This document shows positions 24,062 to 36,028 of a stretch of DNA of 64,000 nt, piece by piece (the first letter of the stretch is position 1; the number at the start of each line of letters is the position of its first letter). The notes beneath the pieces are model-generated. The model was not told where the DNA came from. It saw only the letters and a list, made by a program, of their open reading frames with translations, and searched no databases. A program made the translations under genes and the position numbers. The DNA comes from Adenanthera pavonina (lineage: Eukaryota > Streptophyta > Magnoliopsida > Fabales > Fabaceae): positions 25,394,001-25,458,000 of the forward strand of contig JAIVEN010000022.1 in NCBI GenBank assembly GCA_026686845.1, read 5' to 3'.

Positions 24062-25722
24062 TGTTAAATATGCTGGCTTTCCAAAAGGGGGGTGAATTGG
24101 GAAGATTAAAATTTTTTGCAAAACTTTAAAAAAGTGAGGAAAGCAAATGTGACAGTAAAACATAGTATAAATGAATAATCAGTAAAAGCAGTGATAGAGA
24201 AAGGAAGACACATATGTTTATCCTGGTTCGATCTCTCAATCTTGACCTACATCCAGTCCCCAAGCTACCACTTGAGATTTTCCATTATCTTGCAAGAATT
24301 CAGTAGGCTTCTTACAAATACCACAGTACAGCATTGATACTCTGTTTTTAGAGCTCACACTTTCTCTCTCTTTACACTCTAGCTAAGTGCTTCCCCAATC
24401 TCTTGTGATATCTCCTCACAAGAAAATCTTTCTTCCAAATGAAGATAAGATTATTTACAATGAATAAACTCTCTTAATCAGAGTGTATATGAAAGTTGGA
24501 GTACAAAGAATGAAGTATGTGAGAGTAAGAGACTTTAAGTTGATAATTTGGTACAGTTTCAGTACATACAAAATTAAATTCGTTACCCACAACTTCAAAT
24601 GATGTTATATTTATAGATTTAGGTCTTAACTATACATTAGAGACAAAATCTATCAATTGGAGAAGTTACCCAACGGTTACTCTGAAAAACTATCCATTCA
24701 CCAACCGCATTTAATGCTTCTAACACTCAAAGTTCTAATTTTGGTTGGCCAACAGACGAATTTCGTAGAGACTAAAAGCTAAAGACTTTAACATTAAACA
24801 TTCGAAGTTCGTCTGTCATGAAGCAAAGTTTGAATTTTGATCTTTGGAAAATATTTCTATGCTGGAACATACAAATTTTCAAATTTAAAGTTCTTCTGGA
24901 AAGTATGAACAGTTATTCCATTTTGCTACAGTGCCTTCAAAATTCGAATTTTGATACTCAAAATTCGCCTGTCAGAGGGCAGTTCAATAAGGCACAATAA
25001 TTCATCTATTCGAAATTCAAATTTTCAAAATGCAAAATTCGTCTGTCAGAGAGGCCTCTTTTCAGACTTAATACAAAGTTTGAATTTCTGAATACTATCA
25101 TTCGTATGTCAACATATCATTATAACAGACTCACAAGCTTTGTTTATGAAATTCAAATTTTCATGTTCAAAGTTTGTCTGTCAGTGAGCCATTTTGATGT
25201 TCTTTCGAAACTCAGTTTTCAAATGAACTTTGATATATCCTCAGACGAATTTTTCATTTTTCATAAGTTGTATTTTGTCTAAAATTCAAATTTTCAAAAG
25301 CCAAAATTTGTCTGTCAGAGGAAGCTCTTTTCAGACAAGTATCAAAATTCGAATTTCTTAAGTTAAAATTCATCTGTCAGATAAGGCTCTTTTCAAACTT
25401 ATTCATTTTCAATGCGAAATTTGAATTTCCAAAGTTAAAGTTCAAATTTTCGAAACAGCATATCAGTATAAATGTTTCAAACTTCATCTGTTAGTGGGTG
25501 TTTTTCAAATATTCCATGGATTAATATAGAATCATAGTTTAAAAACATCTTTTTACCAATTCAAAGTCTTTTACTAAATTTAAACATGGCTGTAGATTCT
25601 ACATCTATTCTTGTGCTGGTTTTTCCTGAATTTTTCCACTTGAAATCATTTGTGTACCTTTGATATCTTCTCTCCAGGCTCTAAAAAGTTGGTTTGAAAT
25701 CATCAAAACACTTGATTCAACA
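24062..25722 (-). repeat. 5' LTR of the Sirevirus element
   Basis: It is 1661 bp, collinear with 13233-14890 and in the same orientation. It ends next to the primer site. A sense-strand TATA is present at about 24604-24612 and the ACAGACGAA/TTCGTCTGT array at about 24750-25500. Confidence 0.88.
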
Positions 25723-26024
25723 AAAAGTGAGAGAGTTTGTTTTAGCTCAAGGCTTGGGGTGGTGTTATACTGTGGTCATTGTAAGAACACATTCAAATCT
25801 TGCAAGAGATAGTTGAGAATCTCAAATGGTCACTTGAGAACTAGAAGTAGGTCAAGTGGAGTAAACCGAACTAGGATAAATCATTGAGTCTTTTTCTCAT
25901 TACTCTTTATTTCTTATACTCTGTTTTTCAGTAAACTTTTAATATCACCACTGTATTTTAATTTTGCAAAAAAATTTCAATCTTCCCAATTCACTCCCCT
26001 CTTGGGAAGTCAGCTGAACTAACA
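25723..26024 (+). repeat. Solo LTR (element B), right part
   Basis: Continues the LTR interrupted at 13232. It contains the R/U5 block homologous to the Sirevirus LTR in opposite orientation and ends CTTGGGAAGTCAGC then TGAACTAACA. No primer site follows, which supports a solo LTR. Confidence 0.7.
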
Positions 26025-26565
26025 AGCTCGACCCAATTCATACCCGGTGGCAGACCAATAGACCCACCACCATTTTTAGTTGTTTTCTCTCTTATCTGAC
26101 GTCCGTGTGATGAGATTTTGGTGGCGTTGTTTTAATCTCGTCATTCTTTGCACAATGATGGTTGTCGTTTGTTCCAAAAAAATGATTTGAGGGAACCCAA
26201 TTTCAGGTGTCATAGCGTATGGTTTTTCGAATTTACAATAACTTCATTTGGGAAAAACTAGAAAAAATTGGGTCCCAATACTGAAAACTAATTTACCCAA
26301 ACACCTAATTTTGCATTCATAATGATCCTAGAGATAGTATACGAATTGAATATGCTCTCACAATAAAATATGGAGACCAAATGTATATTTATGAACACAG
26401 AGAGAGTAATTTCATGAAGTAAGCAGCAGATAAAAATTATTGAAATTCAAATGAAGAATTTCATGAAAGATTTTCTCATATATATATATATATATCAAGA
26501 ATATATGAGCGCATAATAAGGTAGCGTGAAAAATTTTGCCTAGAAATCAAGCAAGTTCTGATGTC
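26025..26565. other. Intergenic, nothing recognised
   Basis: No supported gene. An (AT)n microsatellite is present at 26478-26496. Confidence 0.4.
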
Positions 26566-26985
26566 AATGAAGAATTTTAAAACAAAGAAGAAATATGTAC
26601 TCGTTGAGGATATTCTTCCACTGATGAAAAATAAATGACATACAATAACACCCCACACGGATGGAATAAAGTCACAATCTTTAACTATACTCATAGATTC
26701 ACCGTAAAAGCACCTTGCATTTTTCTAAAGAGAAAAAAAATACTCATCGAGAGAAGCAATTGCCTCACAGTTCCACTTATAATTGAGGCCCATTAAAATA
26801 AAATCTCATTCCTGAGTGAGTTGAGAGAGATGGTTATAATTCACTATCCCAAGTTTATTTAATCCATTTATTCGCCTTTTCAATGAATGAAAACAAATCT
26901 CATCCATTAACAATTAAATATATAAAATTGTAAGTGAGTTTCTTATTTGGATACCCAATTCATCAAGGGTGAACCCAAATTTTGT
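26566..26985 (-). repeat. Truncated LTR copy of copia element A
   Basis: Aligns in the same orientation with 6293-6700 of the left LTR, sharing the stretch around CACCCCACACGGATGG and the block ending GGATACCCAATTCAT. Both LTR ends are lost. It could be the 5' LTR of element A, pushed away by the nested insertions, or an independent relic. Confidence 0.6.
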
Positions 26986-28397
26986 ACCAGTTGATACAAC
27001 CATTGCTCTTTCTTGCTACAACTCCTTGCATATTTCCCTTCTGATTGTAGGGGTAAATGATAAGGTTCATGGCAAGCTTGGATGGCTATTTTTCTAGCTG
27101 TCTTTTGCTGAAAAAAATTTTTCACCTACCCTTCATTTTGTATTGACTAAATCTGAACACAAGTTATTCCTGTTCATATGAATGAATATAAATTTCATGT
27201 TTGATGAATGGGTTCTCTTAATTGTACAACTATGACCATATGCAAAATACTTACAAAGATGGGAGACGAATTTGAGTATTTGCTTCAGTGCCTTGTGCAG
27301 GTATTTCAATCGAAGTTTTTATTCAAAGTGTTTTAGTTTATATATATTACGTGCCTCCAGTGCTTTTGGTTATCAATTTTGCATTTCAATTTCGTTTTGA
27401 TTTATGCCAAATTGATGTTAAAAAAACTATTAAAAAAAAAAACTTCAGAACGTTGTAATTCTTGTGTGATATTCTCCCTATTAGTTGAAGGTTTTCATTC
27501 AAATTTAAAAAAGCATTAATAGTGGTTAGAAAACAGAAAGTTAAAAACTTTACCAAGGGTTTTGACTTTTGAGTCTCATCTTAGTTCTACATTCTCTGTT
27601 TATTATCAGTATATAGTAAAATTTATAGGACACTGAACTACTATTCATTAATCATGTACGTGACTCATTTTAAAATTCTAATTCTAGTTAAGAAAAAAAA
27701 ATATATGAATCAATTCTGCTCGATGATACTGGAAATAGTTTAGTAGATCATACTTGAAAAAGCCCACATTGAAATGCAACCTCTCTTTAATTGCTCTGCA
27801 AAAATAAACCAACATAAAGTGCCGCACTTGGGCAGAGAGACAGCGAGGCAGAGAAATGACTTTGATCAAAGCCTTACAGAAAGTAAAGGCCGACGCATCT
27901 TCAATGGGTGAATTACGATGTTGCCTTCAGAGAACGATCTGATAAGGCTTTTTCATCATTTAAGTTAAATCATGCTTTTCCCATCAGATATGCTTTTTTT
28001 TAACTTAACAGACAAGAATCGTAATGATAAGTTTGGAAGGCATGGGTTACTTATTGAACTCATCGTGGTTCTCGCAGTGTTAAAAAACAAAAAGCATGTG
28101 AACGTGACTTTCTCCACAGCATGTTGGTTTTTATAATTGGTACAAGCAAGCCCCACTAATGGCATCTTCTTCGTGTTCTTCCACTACCAGTCGTCCCATT
28201 TCACTTTAACCCTTCTTCTTCACACACATCTACCACACCTAACCCCCCTCTCTCTCTCTCTCTGTTTGTGTTCATCATAAGCTTACCTACCCCATTCATC
28301 TTTTTCTATAGCAACAAAGCCTTTTAAATTTGCCATAATAAACCACAGCTTTTAGAAAAGTACACTGAATTTTCAAAGCAAGCATCCATTATCAGTT
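26986..28397. other. Intergenic, nothing recognised
   Basis: AT-rich sequence with a short (CT)n run at 28243-28262. No gene is supported. Confidence 0.4.
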
Positions 28398-28424
28398 CTA
28401 TATATATATATATATATATATATT
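28398..28424. repeat. (AT)n microsatellite
   Basis: About a dozen uninterrupted TA units, adjoining the left end of a small inverted-repeat element. Confidence 0.8.
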
Positions 28425-28718
28425 CTCCCTCCACTCAACAATATAGGAGGTGAAACCTATTTCTTTTTAATCTATAATATAAGATGTAAGAATCTAAATA
28501 AATAAATTTACTCTCGCTGAATTTAATTTTATAAATTAATTTTTTCTTTCTCCCTTACACTTGTAAAACACATAGATAATTGCTTAATTTAATCATTTTA
28601 ATATTTCCTCAATAAATATGAATAAATTTAGAATTTTTAATATATTTAATAATATTTTTTAATATTTTTAATTGACATAAAAATAGATGTCACATCCTAT
28701 ATCATATACAGGAGAGAG
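28425..28718. mobile_element. Stowaway-like MITE
   Basis: Ends CTCCCTCCACTCAACAATAT and, inverted, CTCTCTCCTGTATATGATAT, set in TA-rich flanks. The CTCCCTCC start and the AT-rich non-coding body match Stowaway-type MITEs, which duplicate TA on insertion. Confidence 0.6.
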
Positions 28719-29214
28719 TATATATATATATTATTACTACGCTAACCTAGCTACATAACAGCAGATAAATGACTAAACATAGGACTTGTGATAAATTTGA
28801 CAACGGTTACTTGTGTTGTGTATGCCAATTTTCTAAGGAACTTTGTTTGAAAATAATTAAGGACAAGCGCGTAATGTTATTTTTTAAGGTTTGGATGAGC
28901 CATATGAACACTATAACATGTAGCATCAATTAATAAGAAGTAAGATACAAGGCAAACAGAGATTTGAATAAAACCAGAGGAGGTCAAAACATTCGAGAAT
29001 CAGGACTAAAAATGGCCACATCCCTCTTATTCAGCTACAGTGTCACAATAGGATAGGAGCTCCTAATGAAACAAATCACTAAAAATGGTACACCCAAGTA
29101 TCATCATGCATGAACATGAAGGAAAACGAAAAGGGAAATTCAAAGGCTACACGAATACATGTCTCATCAATCTACATAATCAAATCCAAAACTTAAACAA
29201 TATTAATGATTAAT
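28719..29214. other. 3' flank of the AGP gene
   Basis: About 500 bp that should include the 3' untranslated region of the minus-strand arabinogalactan protein gene. No other feature was recognised. Confidence 0.4.
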
Positions 29215-29652
29215 TTAAGCAAGCAGTACTAGAGCTCCTCCAAGCACAAAAGCTAGCATTGAGAAGCTGGATCCAACAACAAAGGCATGGCTGCTTGGGT
29301 TAGAGGCCACTGGGGTCTGTGCAATGGAGGGTCCCGGTGCCGAACCAGGTGCCATCGGTGCCCGCATTGATGACGGTGATGGGGACTCAGAACTAGGAGC
29401 TGTAGGTGAAGGAGGTGAAGAGGTGGTGCTGCTAGATGGGCCAGGACTTGGGCTTGGGCTGAGGGAACTTGGTGGTGATGGAGGTGATGAAACAGGGGAG
29501 GTGGTAGGCGCAGGAACCACCTTCGGAGATCGTGGTGAGGTGGTGCTAGATGGCGGCGTTGCGGTGGGTGCAGAGGAAGGGGCTTGGCCTGTGGAAAATG
29601 CCACCATAGCCACGGACATGGCTAGCACGAGCATGGCACGTGCAAGCGCCAT
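29215..29652 (-). CDS. Classical arabinogalactan protein (AGP)
   Basis: A single-exon frame of 145 codons. Residues 1 to about 22 form a hydrophobic signal peptide ending just before QAPSSAP. Residues 23-115 are almost wholly Pro, Ser, Thr and Ala with dipeptides AP, SP, TP and VP, the signals for prolyl hydroxylation and arabinogalactan attachment. Residues from about 117 end in a small-residue cleavage region followed by a hydrophobic tail (SMLAFVLGGALVLLA), a GPI-anchor signal. This is the plan of classical AGPs, which are secreted to the plasma membrane outer face and cell wall. The coding region is much more GC-rich than its surroundings. A TATA-like TATTTATC lies about 100 bp upstream on the minus strand. 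The exact paralogue is not determined. Confidence 0.88.
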   Translation of the reverse strand: MALARAMLVLAMSVAMVAFSTGQAPSSAPTATPPSSTTSPRSPKVVPAPTTSPVSSPPSPPSSLSPSPSPGPSSSTTSSPPSPTAPSSESPSPSSMRAPMAPGSAPGPSIAQTPVASNPSSHAFVVGSSFSMLAFVLGGALVLLA

Positions 29653-29749
29653 GGCTCAACAGAAGAGGAAGCTGGAGCAACACAGAAAACAGAGACACAG
29701 ACAGAGAGTGTGGTTGTAGAGAAGAAGAGGTGAAGTAGGGGTGGAGATA

Positions 29750-29757
29750 GATAAATA
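29750..29757 (-). promoter_or_regulatory. Candidate TATA box of the AGP gene
   Basis: The minus strand reads TATTTATC about 100 bp before the start codon, leaving a pyrimidine-containing leader of plausible length. It is supported only by position and composition. Confidence 0.35.
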
Positions 29758-29769
29758 GGAGTAGGAGGG

Positions 29770-32700
29770 AAATATTAAAAAGTTCTAAGAGAATCTAACC
29801 CTCATCTTCATTGTTGGCACCACACTGAAATGCGCGAATATTCCATGCCCCTAAGAATGAGGTTGACACGTATCCAGATAGACTGTTCGTGAGTTTTAAG
29901 TGGAGGGAGCATCTTTGTATTTGTGATCATGCATCCATAGAATTCGAATAAGCTTCTGGGGTATAAATTTGAGATTAAAGTTTTAGACTTTCGATTACTG
30001 CCAAATGTGGCTTTTCTAATCAAGCCATTCGAATTACAGTATCCTATTTTTAATTTTAATTTTGAAATTATGAGACTGTAAGACAAACCTGGTAAGTTGG
30101 TCTTCATAATTAATCGACCACAAAAATAAAGAATTATTAAAAAATGTTTGGTTCATAATCTTAATTATCATTTATTTTGAATTTTTTTTTAAGAGTGTTA
30201 TAAAATGAGAGAGATAAAAGATGAAGTATAGAATCTCACTCTTGCCTCTCGGTATGCAAATAATGTTGGCAAAAAAAGCAGAGAATCCAAGGCTGCGAAA
30301 GGGCGTTGCAGAAAGCGATAAAGATAAATAAAGATTTTCTTTTGTACCAATATAAATAGCATTAATGAAGAGAGAGAGAGAGAAAGGAGTGGGCACGCAC
30401 ATGTATATTTTAATATTTTATTGGAAAGATACAGTACGTGAAGAAGGAGAAAGAGAAAGTTATGATGATGATGATAAATTAAATGGCACCACGTGGTGGG
30501 TTAAGAAAGGGCAATAAAAAGTACGGACACATTGACCCCATGCCTCCATTATACAATGCTTGCTTCTTTCCATTCTGGTCTCTTCCGCCTGCAAAGCCTG
30601 CTGCAACTTTTCTCAACTCTATCCTTCAACCTATTCCGTTCCTTTCCTCCTCTGACACTCTATTCTCTGTCCATGTCCCGCTTCCCAGGGGTGAAACTTA
30701 CCCTAAACTAATCAATCTTCATCCGCCACACTCCAACTTCCTCTGAGCTACCCCTGTGATCCTTTTTATGGTATGTTTTAAAAATTTTTTTTATAAACGA
30801 TCTTATAATATTTAATAAACTTTTTTATATTTTATTATTATTATTTATTTTTTTTCATAAATTATTATTAAATTTTATTTAATAAAAATAATATTTTAAT
30901 TAGTTAAATAATATTTAATATAAATTATGTTAATATATTAAATAGAAATAAAAAAATATTTAATTTTTTTTAAAATTTTAAAATAATAACTAATTTTTTT
31001 AATTTATATAAAATAATTAAAAGTTTCGAATCAGGAGGGAGTTGACACTAATCTTCACCTGTGATCTAGTCCTCAGAGACTAACATAGTTGTTATTGTGT
31101 CTTAACGACTAGTTAATGTTGGGGTTTTGGAAAAGGACATGCGACACGTTCATAATTAATGTCTGGTATGATCTGATTCTACGCCTTCCCACATATTCCC
31201 AGGATAAATACATACCAGACAGCTGTTTACAGGTTGGTGGCGAACTACTTGCTGTCCCTTTCTACGGACGTTCAAATACATGCCACGCCTTATCGCCATG
31301 TCCTGCGGGCTATACATTCTCTGTGACATCTTAATTATTATTTACTTTTTTTATTTTATATTAATTTTATGTATATTAAAAAAATTATTTTTTAATTAAA
31401 ATTAATATAAAAAGTATTTATATTTCCTATTTTACTCTTACAAAATATCATATTCTATTATCATTGTAATATTATAAATGAAAAGAGAGAAAGCATTAAA
31501 GATAGGGATAAAATGAAAAAAAAATATCTAATGTTCTATATTTTAAATCAAAAATTTTTCATACAAAATGTCTTATAATATGGATCAGAAGGAGTATAGG
31601 AATATAAGAGGACAAATAAATGATTAAGTTGTTGATTAATTTTTCTTGATATTTAAAAAAAAAATTCTCTCTAATTTTCTTTAGATATGCTTAAAGAATA
31701 TTTTAAAAAAAAAAATGCGTCTCTCTCCAGTCTCTCTTAGCCAGAATTAAGGGGTAAAAATGAAATTTTAATGTGTCAATTATGATATCATAAATAGTAA
31801 GAATGATGTCATAAAGAGCTTGAGGAACAAAACAATTTGGGTAAGAAGCAGAAGAGCTTGGAATGCAAGTTCGTCTTGAAGGCAATATACTTTTGGTGGT
31901 CAAATTTATGAAAGCCTGTATATAAGGTACATCCACCCCTCATTTCCCACCACAATTGGTGTGAGAGAAGAGAGGAAGAGAGAGAGAGAGAGAGTGTGTG
32001 TGTGTGTGTGAAGATGTGAGAAAGAGGGAGGGGGAGAAAGAGAAAAAAAGAGAGAACGGGAGAAAGAAAGAAAGAAAGGAAAAAAAAAAAAAAGGAAGGG
32101 AAAGCTTAAAAGAATAAAGAAGGAAAGAGTTCAAATCAAGTTATGCAGGAGAATAGATATTTAAGCAAAGGTTTAGGAAAAATTAAACCTCTAAGATAAC
32201 AATTTGTATTACTCTTATGCTATTGCAAAATTTTTATATTGAATTATATATGTTTATAAATGATTGGCATATTTTAAATGTTTATTTAGATATTCTATTT
32301 ATATTATGATAAAGTTATGCCATTATTTAAAAAATAATAATATGGATTTTATGTGATTATTTTGTAAAAATTATGAAATGTTTTTAAAGTTGATGTGATG
32401 ATATAACTGAATGTATAATGTTACTATTAAGAAGTCCAATTTCACCTCTTAAGATTCCAAATGTTAAGAACAAGCTTTATTAAAAGCAGGAGTGTGAACC
32501 AAAAAGAATAATAGAGAAAGGGCTAGTTTAGAAACTGCTTTAGTAAGAAATACTTGTTTAGAAATAGTTTCTATATTAATGTTATTGATATGTATAAATT
32601 CATACTATTACCCAAAAATTTAGTTAGCTATGTTTCCGTGTATCTCTATGTGTTGACTTCCATTTGGTACAATATGAATGTATATTGAATTTATACAATG

Positions 32701-33555
32701 ATAGAAATGAATGTTTTTGTAAAATGGTGCAAACTTAGAAGCAATCGGGTATACTAGTACTTAAACAAACCCCTGGTTCAATAGTAATAATATCACCATG
32801 AAAAGCTTATATGTTTTGAAACTAGATAGATAGGGCTTTCTTATGATATAAAGTTTGAACGTTTTGGTTTTGTATGTAAGAAGAAATGACATATCAAAAT
32901 TGAGGCTGTGAAACTAGATAATTTATTAGAGCGAATTTTGAACAGTAAAATTTCTAGAATAAACTGTACTGTTTCACTTAATAGAAAGTCTAGTTTCTTA
33001 TTTTTCTCATGAAATTTAGAATGTAAACTATTTTTAGAGACTTGAATTATTGTGAAACAATTTTTTAAAAGATTAGTTATAAATTTTTTAAAATTGTTGC
33101 ACAAGTGAACAAAGGCAACACAAAATAGTTTTAGGTTCAAGTTGAGTTAAATATTTTTAAAGGCTAAGTTTTTGGACTAAATTAAACTTATATTTATGGT
33201 GAAGATAAAGGAATGCAAGATGTGACGTTCTCCAACTTTATAACTATAAGATACCTTCTTAGCTTTCTCGGTCAGACTTGCAAACACTATTCCACAAATT
33301 AATTTTCTTCTTGACATGGAAAAAAAGACCAAATTGAAACAAATTAGATCATATAATAAATGTCTAACAACACCTATTTGGGAAGCGACAATGCTCAAAT
33401 CTCAATTTGTTGGTAGTATCATATAACAGATAATTGTCACATAAATGACTGACAACAATTAAATAAAAAGCCAAAATCCAATTGGGAAATAGTGGTTTTC
33501 AGTTATACTTCAGTTTCCCTGATGGTGCTGTCTATCCATCATTGAGGGAGATGGG
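29770..33555. other. Intergenic, no convincing gene
   Basis: Mostly AT-rich. An 87-codon plus-strand frame at 30483-30746 (Pro-rich, higher GC) and a 72-codon one at 31116-31334 are not recognised and may be chance. A TACTCCTTCTGATCC-like end near 31575-31595 resembles one terminus of a Stowaway-type MITE, but its partner was not found. Confidence 0.35.
31970..32010. repeat. (GA)n(TG)n compound microsatellite
   Basis: A GA run of about 12 units passes directly into a TG run of about 8 units. A purine-rich tract with poly(A) follows to about 32105. Confidence 0.85.
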
Positions 33556-34462
33556 TTGTATCTATATCATGTCTGGACCAAATTGGATGGTCAGGCCGGT
33601 TGGACCATCACCTGAATAGAAAAACAGCTCGATTTTTAACTTTAAATCATTTTGGGGTTTGGACCGGATTTGACCGCTTTGAACCAGCTTTTGAGCCGAG
33701 AACCGAAGCAATTTTTAGAGAACTAAACATTTTTCAAATTGTGCAAAATTTAACTTAAATTTATTTTCTTACCAAAATTATTAATTCTAAAAATTATTAG
33801 AGAGTAAAACATTATTTCCCTTTTTATTTTAAAATTACTAATTATAAAAATGAAAAATTTCATTGTATTATATTCCCCTTGTTCCTAATTGTATGAGAAT
33901 TTTGAAACTCTTCATTTATGCCAAAATATAAAAGACATGAATAAAATTCGTTTCTTTTATACACTTAAGTAATTAAGGTTGTATTGACAATTATCAATAA
34001 TTAATTAATCTTACTCCAGATTTTTAATGTGGGCAATTCTTGAAAAAATTGAAATTGTATCATAATTAATGAGTTTAACTACTAAAACTGCTCTTTTCTT
34101 GACACAAATGAAATAATTATTTATTTCTTATAATTGGGAATGGAGGAAGTATAGTCATTTTATAATATTATGGTCATGTAGTATTATTATGTTAAAATGT
34201 TTTAACATTATTTTCAATGATTTAACATATATTATTACTATGTGAGCTTATTAACTTATTATAAACTTGAACAACTTAAATTTATTATTTTAACAATTTG
34301 ATATTTTATTTTTATACATATATTATTATATATAATATTATTTTTATTTAATTATTACGTTATCGATTTGACTGCCAGTCTGACCGGTTGAACCATAAAA
34401 ATCGTGACTCAGTGACATTTTCAGTTCAATGTTCAGTCCGGTTTTCAAAATATTGATACAAA
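33556..34462. repeat. ACCGGTT-type inverted-repeat element with a nested MITE
   Basis: Both ends carry related words in opposite orientation: CAGGCCGGTTGGACC on the left and CTGACCGGTTGAACC with GTCCGGTTTTCAAAATATTG on the right. The interior is AT-rich and non-coding. Similar words bound 56400-57599, suggesting one dispersed non-autonomous DNA transposon family. Exact ends are uncertain. Confidence 0.4.
33871..34152. mobile_element. Stowaway-like MITE nested in a repeat
   Basis: Ends TATTCCCCTTGTTCCTAATT and, inverted, TATACTTCCTCCATTCCCAA, an inverted repeat of about 20 bp with Stowaway-like CTTCCTCC words. It lies inside the larger ACCGGTT-type repeat. Confidence 0.55.
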
Positions 34463-34544
34463 CATTAGGATTTTAGAACCACCAGCAGAAAATACTTTCC
34501 CCAAACTAGTCAATAAACAGGAAAAGACGGATTCAATATTTTAT

Positions 34545-34922
34545 GGCTTGTTTGGTTTTGTTTTTCAAAACAATTTTTCTATTTTTGAAAATAGAAAAAT
34601 AAAAAAAATATTTGGTAAACCTGTTTTTTATAAACTGTTATAGGAAATAGAAAATCAAGAGAACAGAAAATTCAGAATAACTTTAAGGTATTTTGTAGTT
34701 TTTATTCTGAAAAACATAAGAAAAAGTGAAAAACACACACCTTATTAATGGTAAAGTTATAAATTTTGAATAACTCTTCTATCACTCACTAATTATGATT
34801 TTGGGAACAATTATTCAAACAGATTTTTTTATTTTCTTATTTTCAAAAATTATTCTCAACAAAAGTTTTATAAAACTGTTTTACGAACAATAAAATAGAA
34901 AATATTGTCAAATAGACCCTTA
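34545..34922 (+). repeat. Three-copy dispersed element, copy 1
   Basis: About 375 bp, highly similar and collinear to 50826-51190 and 57913-58232. All three share the core around CTCATTAATGATAAAGTTAT (or close variants) and the AACTCATCTATCACTCACTA block. The ends carry a GGCTTGTTTGG and GGGTCTATTTG-like inverted repeat, suggesting a MITE. Confidence 0.65.
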
Positions 34923-36028
34923 ATCTCTCTTCCACTTTCTTCTAGATCCTACACATTACTTCACCAGTAAGATTTCATGATCTTAACTAGAATGCAGATG
35001 AGAAAGATGAACGTCCAACTTCCATTTTTTTAAGGACACATGACGGTAGAAAACTTAGATGCCGAGCCGACTTAAATTCTCAACCAATTGAAATGCTATC
35101 ATGACTGGAATGTACTGAGATAATTTATAAATATACTATTCAAATTCTAATCATACATGTTTTATGTACCAGTCTTGTTTTCCAAAACCTGAAGATAACA
35201 AGATATATCTTGGAGGTTAGGGAGGGCTAGGACAAGATAGGAATTTTGCCTATGTCTAAATCAGTTGGTCTCAAACCCGAAAATTATAAAACTTACAGGA
35301 CACGAGGTTTGAAACATCTGGGACTAAAAAAATTAGGGAAAAGCAATCATCCCCCGCGCATCCCCAAAGAGAAGGAAAGTTGCTTTACAATGAACAGAAA
35401 TCACATTTGAAACCCTGTAGATTGGAGAGCTGCAAGAACAGATGTGATCTAGTGTTGATTTATACTAATTGGTAGGCATTATAATAATCACAGAAAATTA
35501 AACAATGAATGAAATGGCTACTGCAAGACACAGTCAGAGCCAATAACAAAATCTTTCCCCATTTTTGTTTCTAATTACAACCTTCGCATTGAGCAATTCC
35601 TTTGAAGGTCCATTATGTCAAACCTGAGTATCACCTTTCCTCACCCAGCAGTGGTTGAGATGCTGCGGCAGCAAAAAAATTACCAGTTAGCCCAGTATGC
35701 TATAAACATCACTTCGATGGTCAAAAAGAGAGAAATTCATAATTCAAGCATTGGATTTAACATAACTCAGAAACAAGCATTGGATTTAACCTGTATCCAT
35801 TGCTCATTTTCTTGTTCTTCACACACACATACGGAAAAGCATGCTTCCATTCAACTCCAAAGATGAATGCTTAGATTATCCTAGCATACTAAATTTGATT
35901 GACTCAACTCAGAATTTTAATAATGTATCCCTAGACTCACTAAGGTTTGAACTTTGGAGTTTCTCAGAGACAAAGACAACTTTATTTATCATGGAATAGA
36001 TGCTGCCATGAGCAAAGTCATAGATGGA
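34923..36028. other. Intergenic, 3' flank of the transporter gene
   Basis: It should contain the 3' untranslated region of the minus-strand transporter. Nothing else is recognised. Confidence 0.4.

Larger units (their letters stand above)
13233..25722 (-). mobile_element. Sirevirus-type Ty1/copia retrotransposon (12.5 kb)
   Basis: A structurally complete minus-strand element: 5' LTR (24062-25722), primer site (24048-24059), gag, pol, an extra ORF after pol, polypurine tract (14891-14904) and 3' LTR (13233-14890). The long LTRs, the large gag and the additional envelope-position ORF mark the Sirevirus lineage of plant copia elements. Flanking 5-mers are AAGAG and AAAAG, a target duplication with one mismatch. 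The insertion lies inside a solo LTR of the same broad family in opposite orientation. Many stops and frameshifts in gag, pol and the last ORF, plus an hAT insertion in gag, make it immobile by itself. Confidence 0.88.

Noticed and set aside
11806..26029. Perfect target duplication for the solo LTR
   Set aside because: The flanking pentamers AGCCT and AGCTC match at only three positions, so the duplication is not proven. The solo LTR call rests on its ends and missing primer sites instead.
29324..29719. 131-codon plus-strand frame over the arabinogalactan protein gene
   Set aside because: It is the antisense shadow of a GC-rich Pro/Ser/Ala coding region. The minus-strand frame has a signal peptide and GPI tail, while this one has only Gly/Glu/Val repeats from the complementary codons.
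30483..30746. 87-codon Pro-rich frame as a possible small secreted peptide
   Set aside because: There is no signal peptide, recognised motif or promoter support. It is mentioned only within the intergenic description.
31940..32134. Minus-strand frame of 64 codons rich in Phe, Ser and Leu
   Set aside because: It is translation of the (GA)n(TG)n microsatellite and the flanking purine tract.
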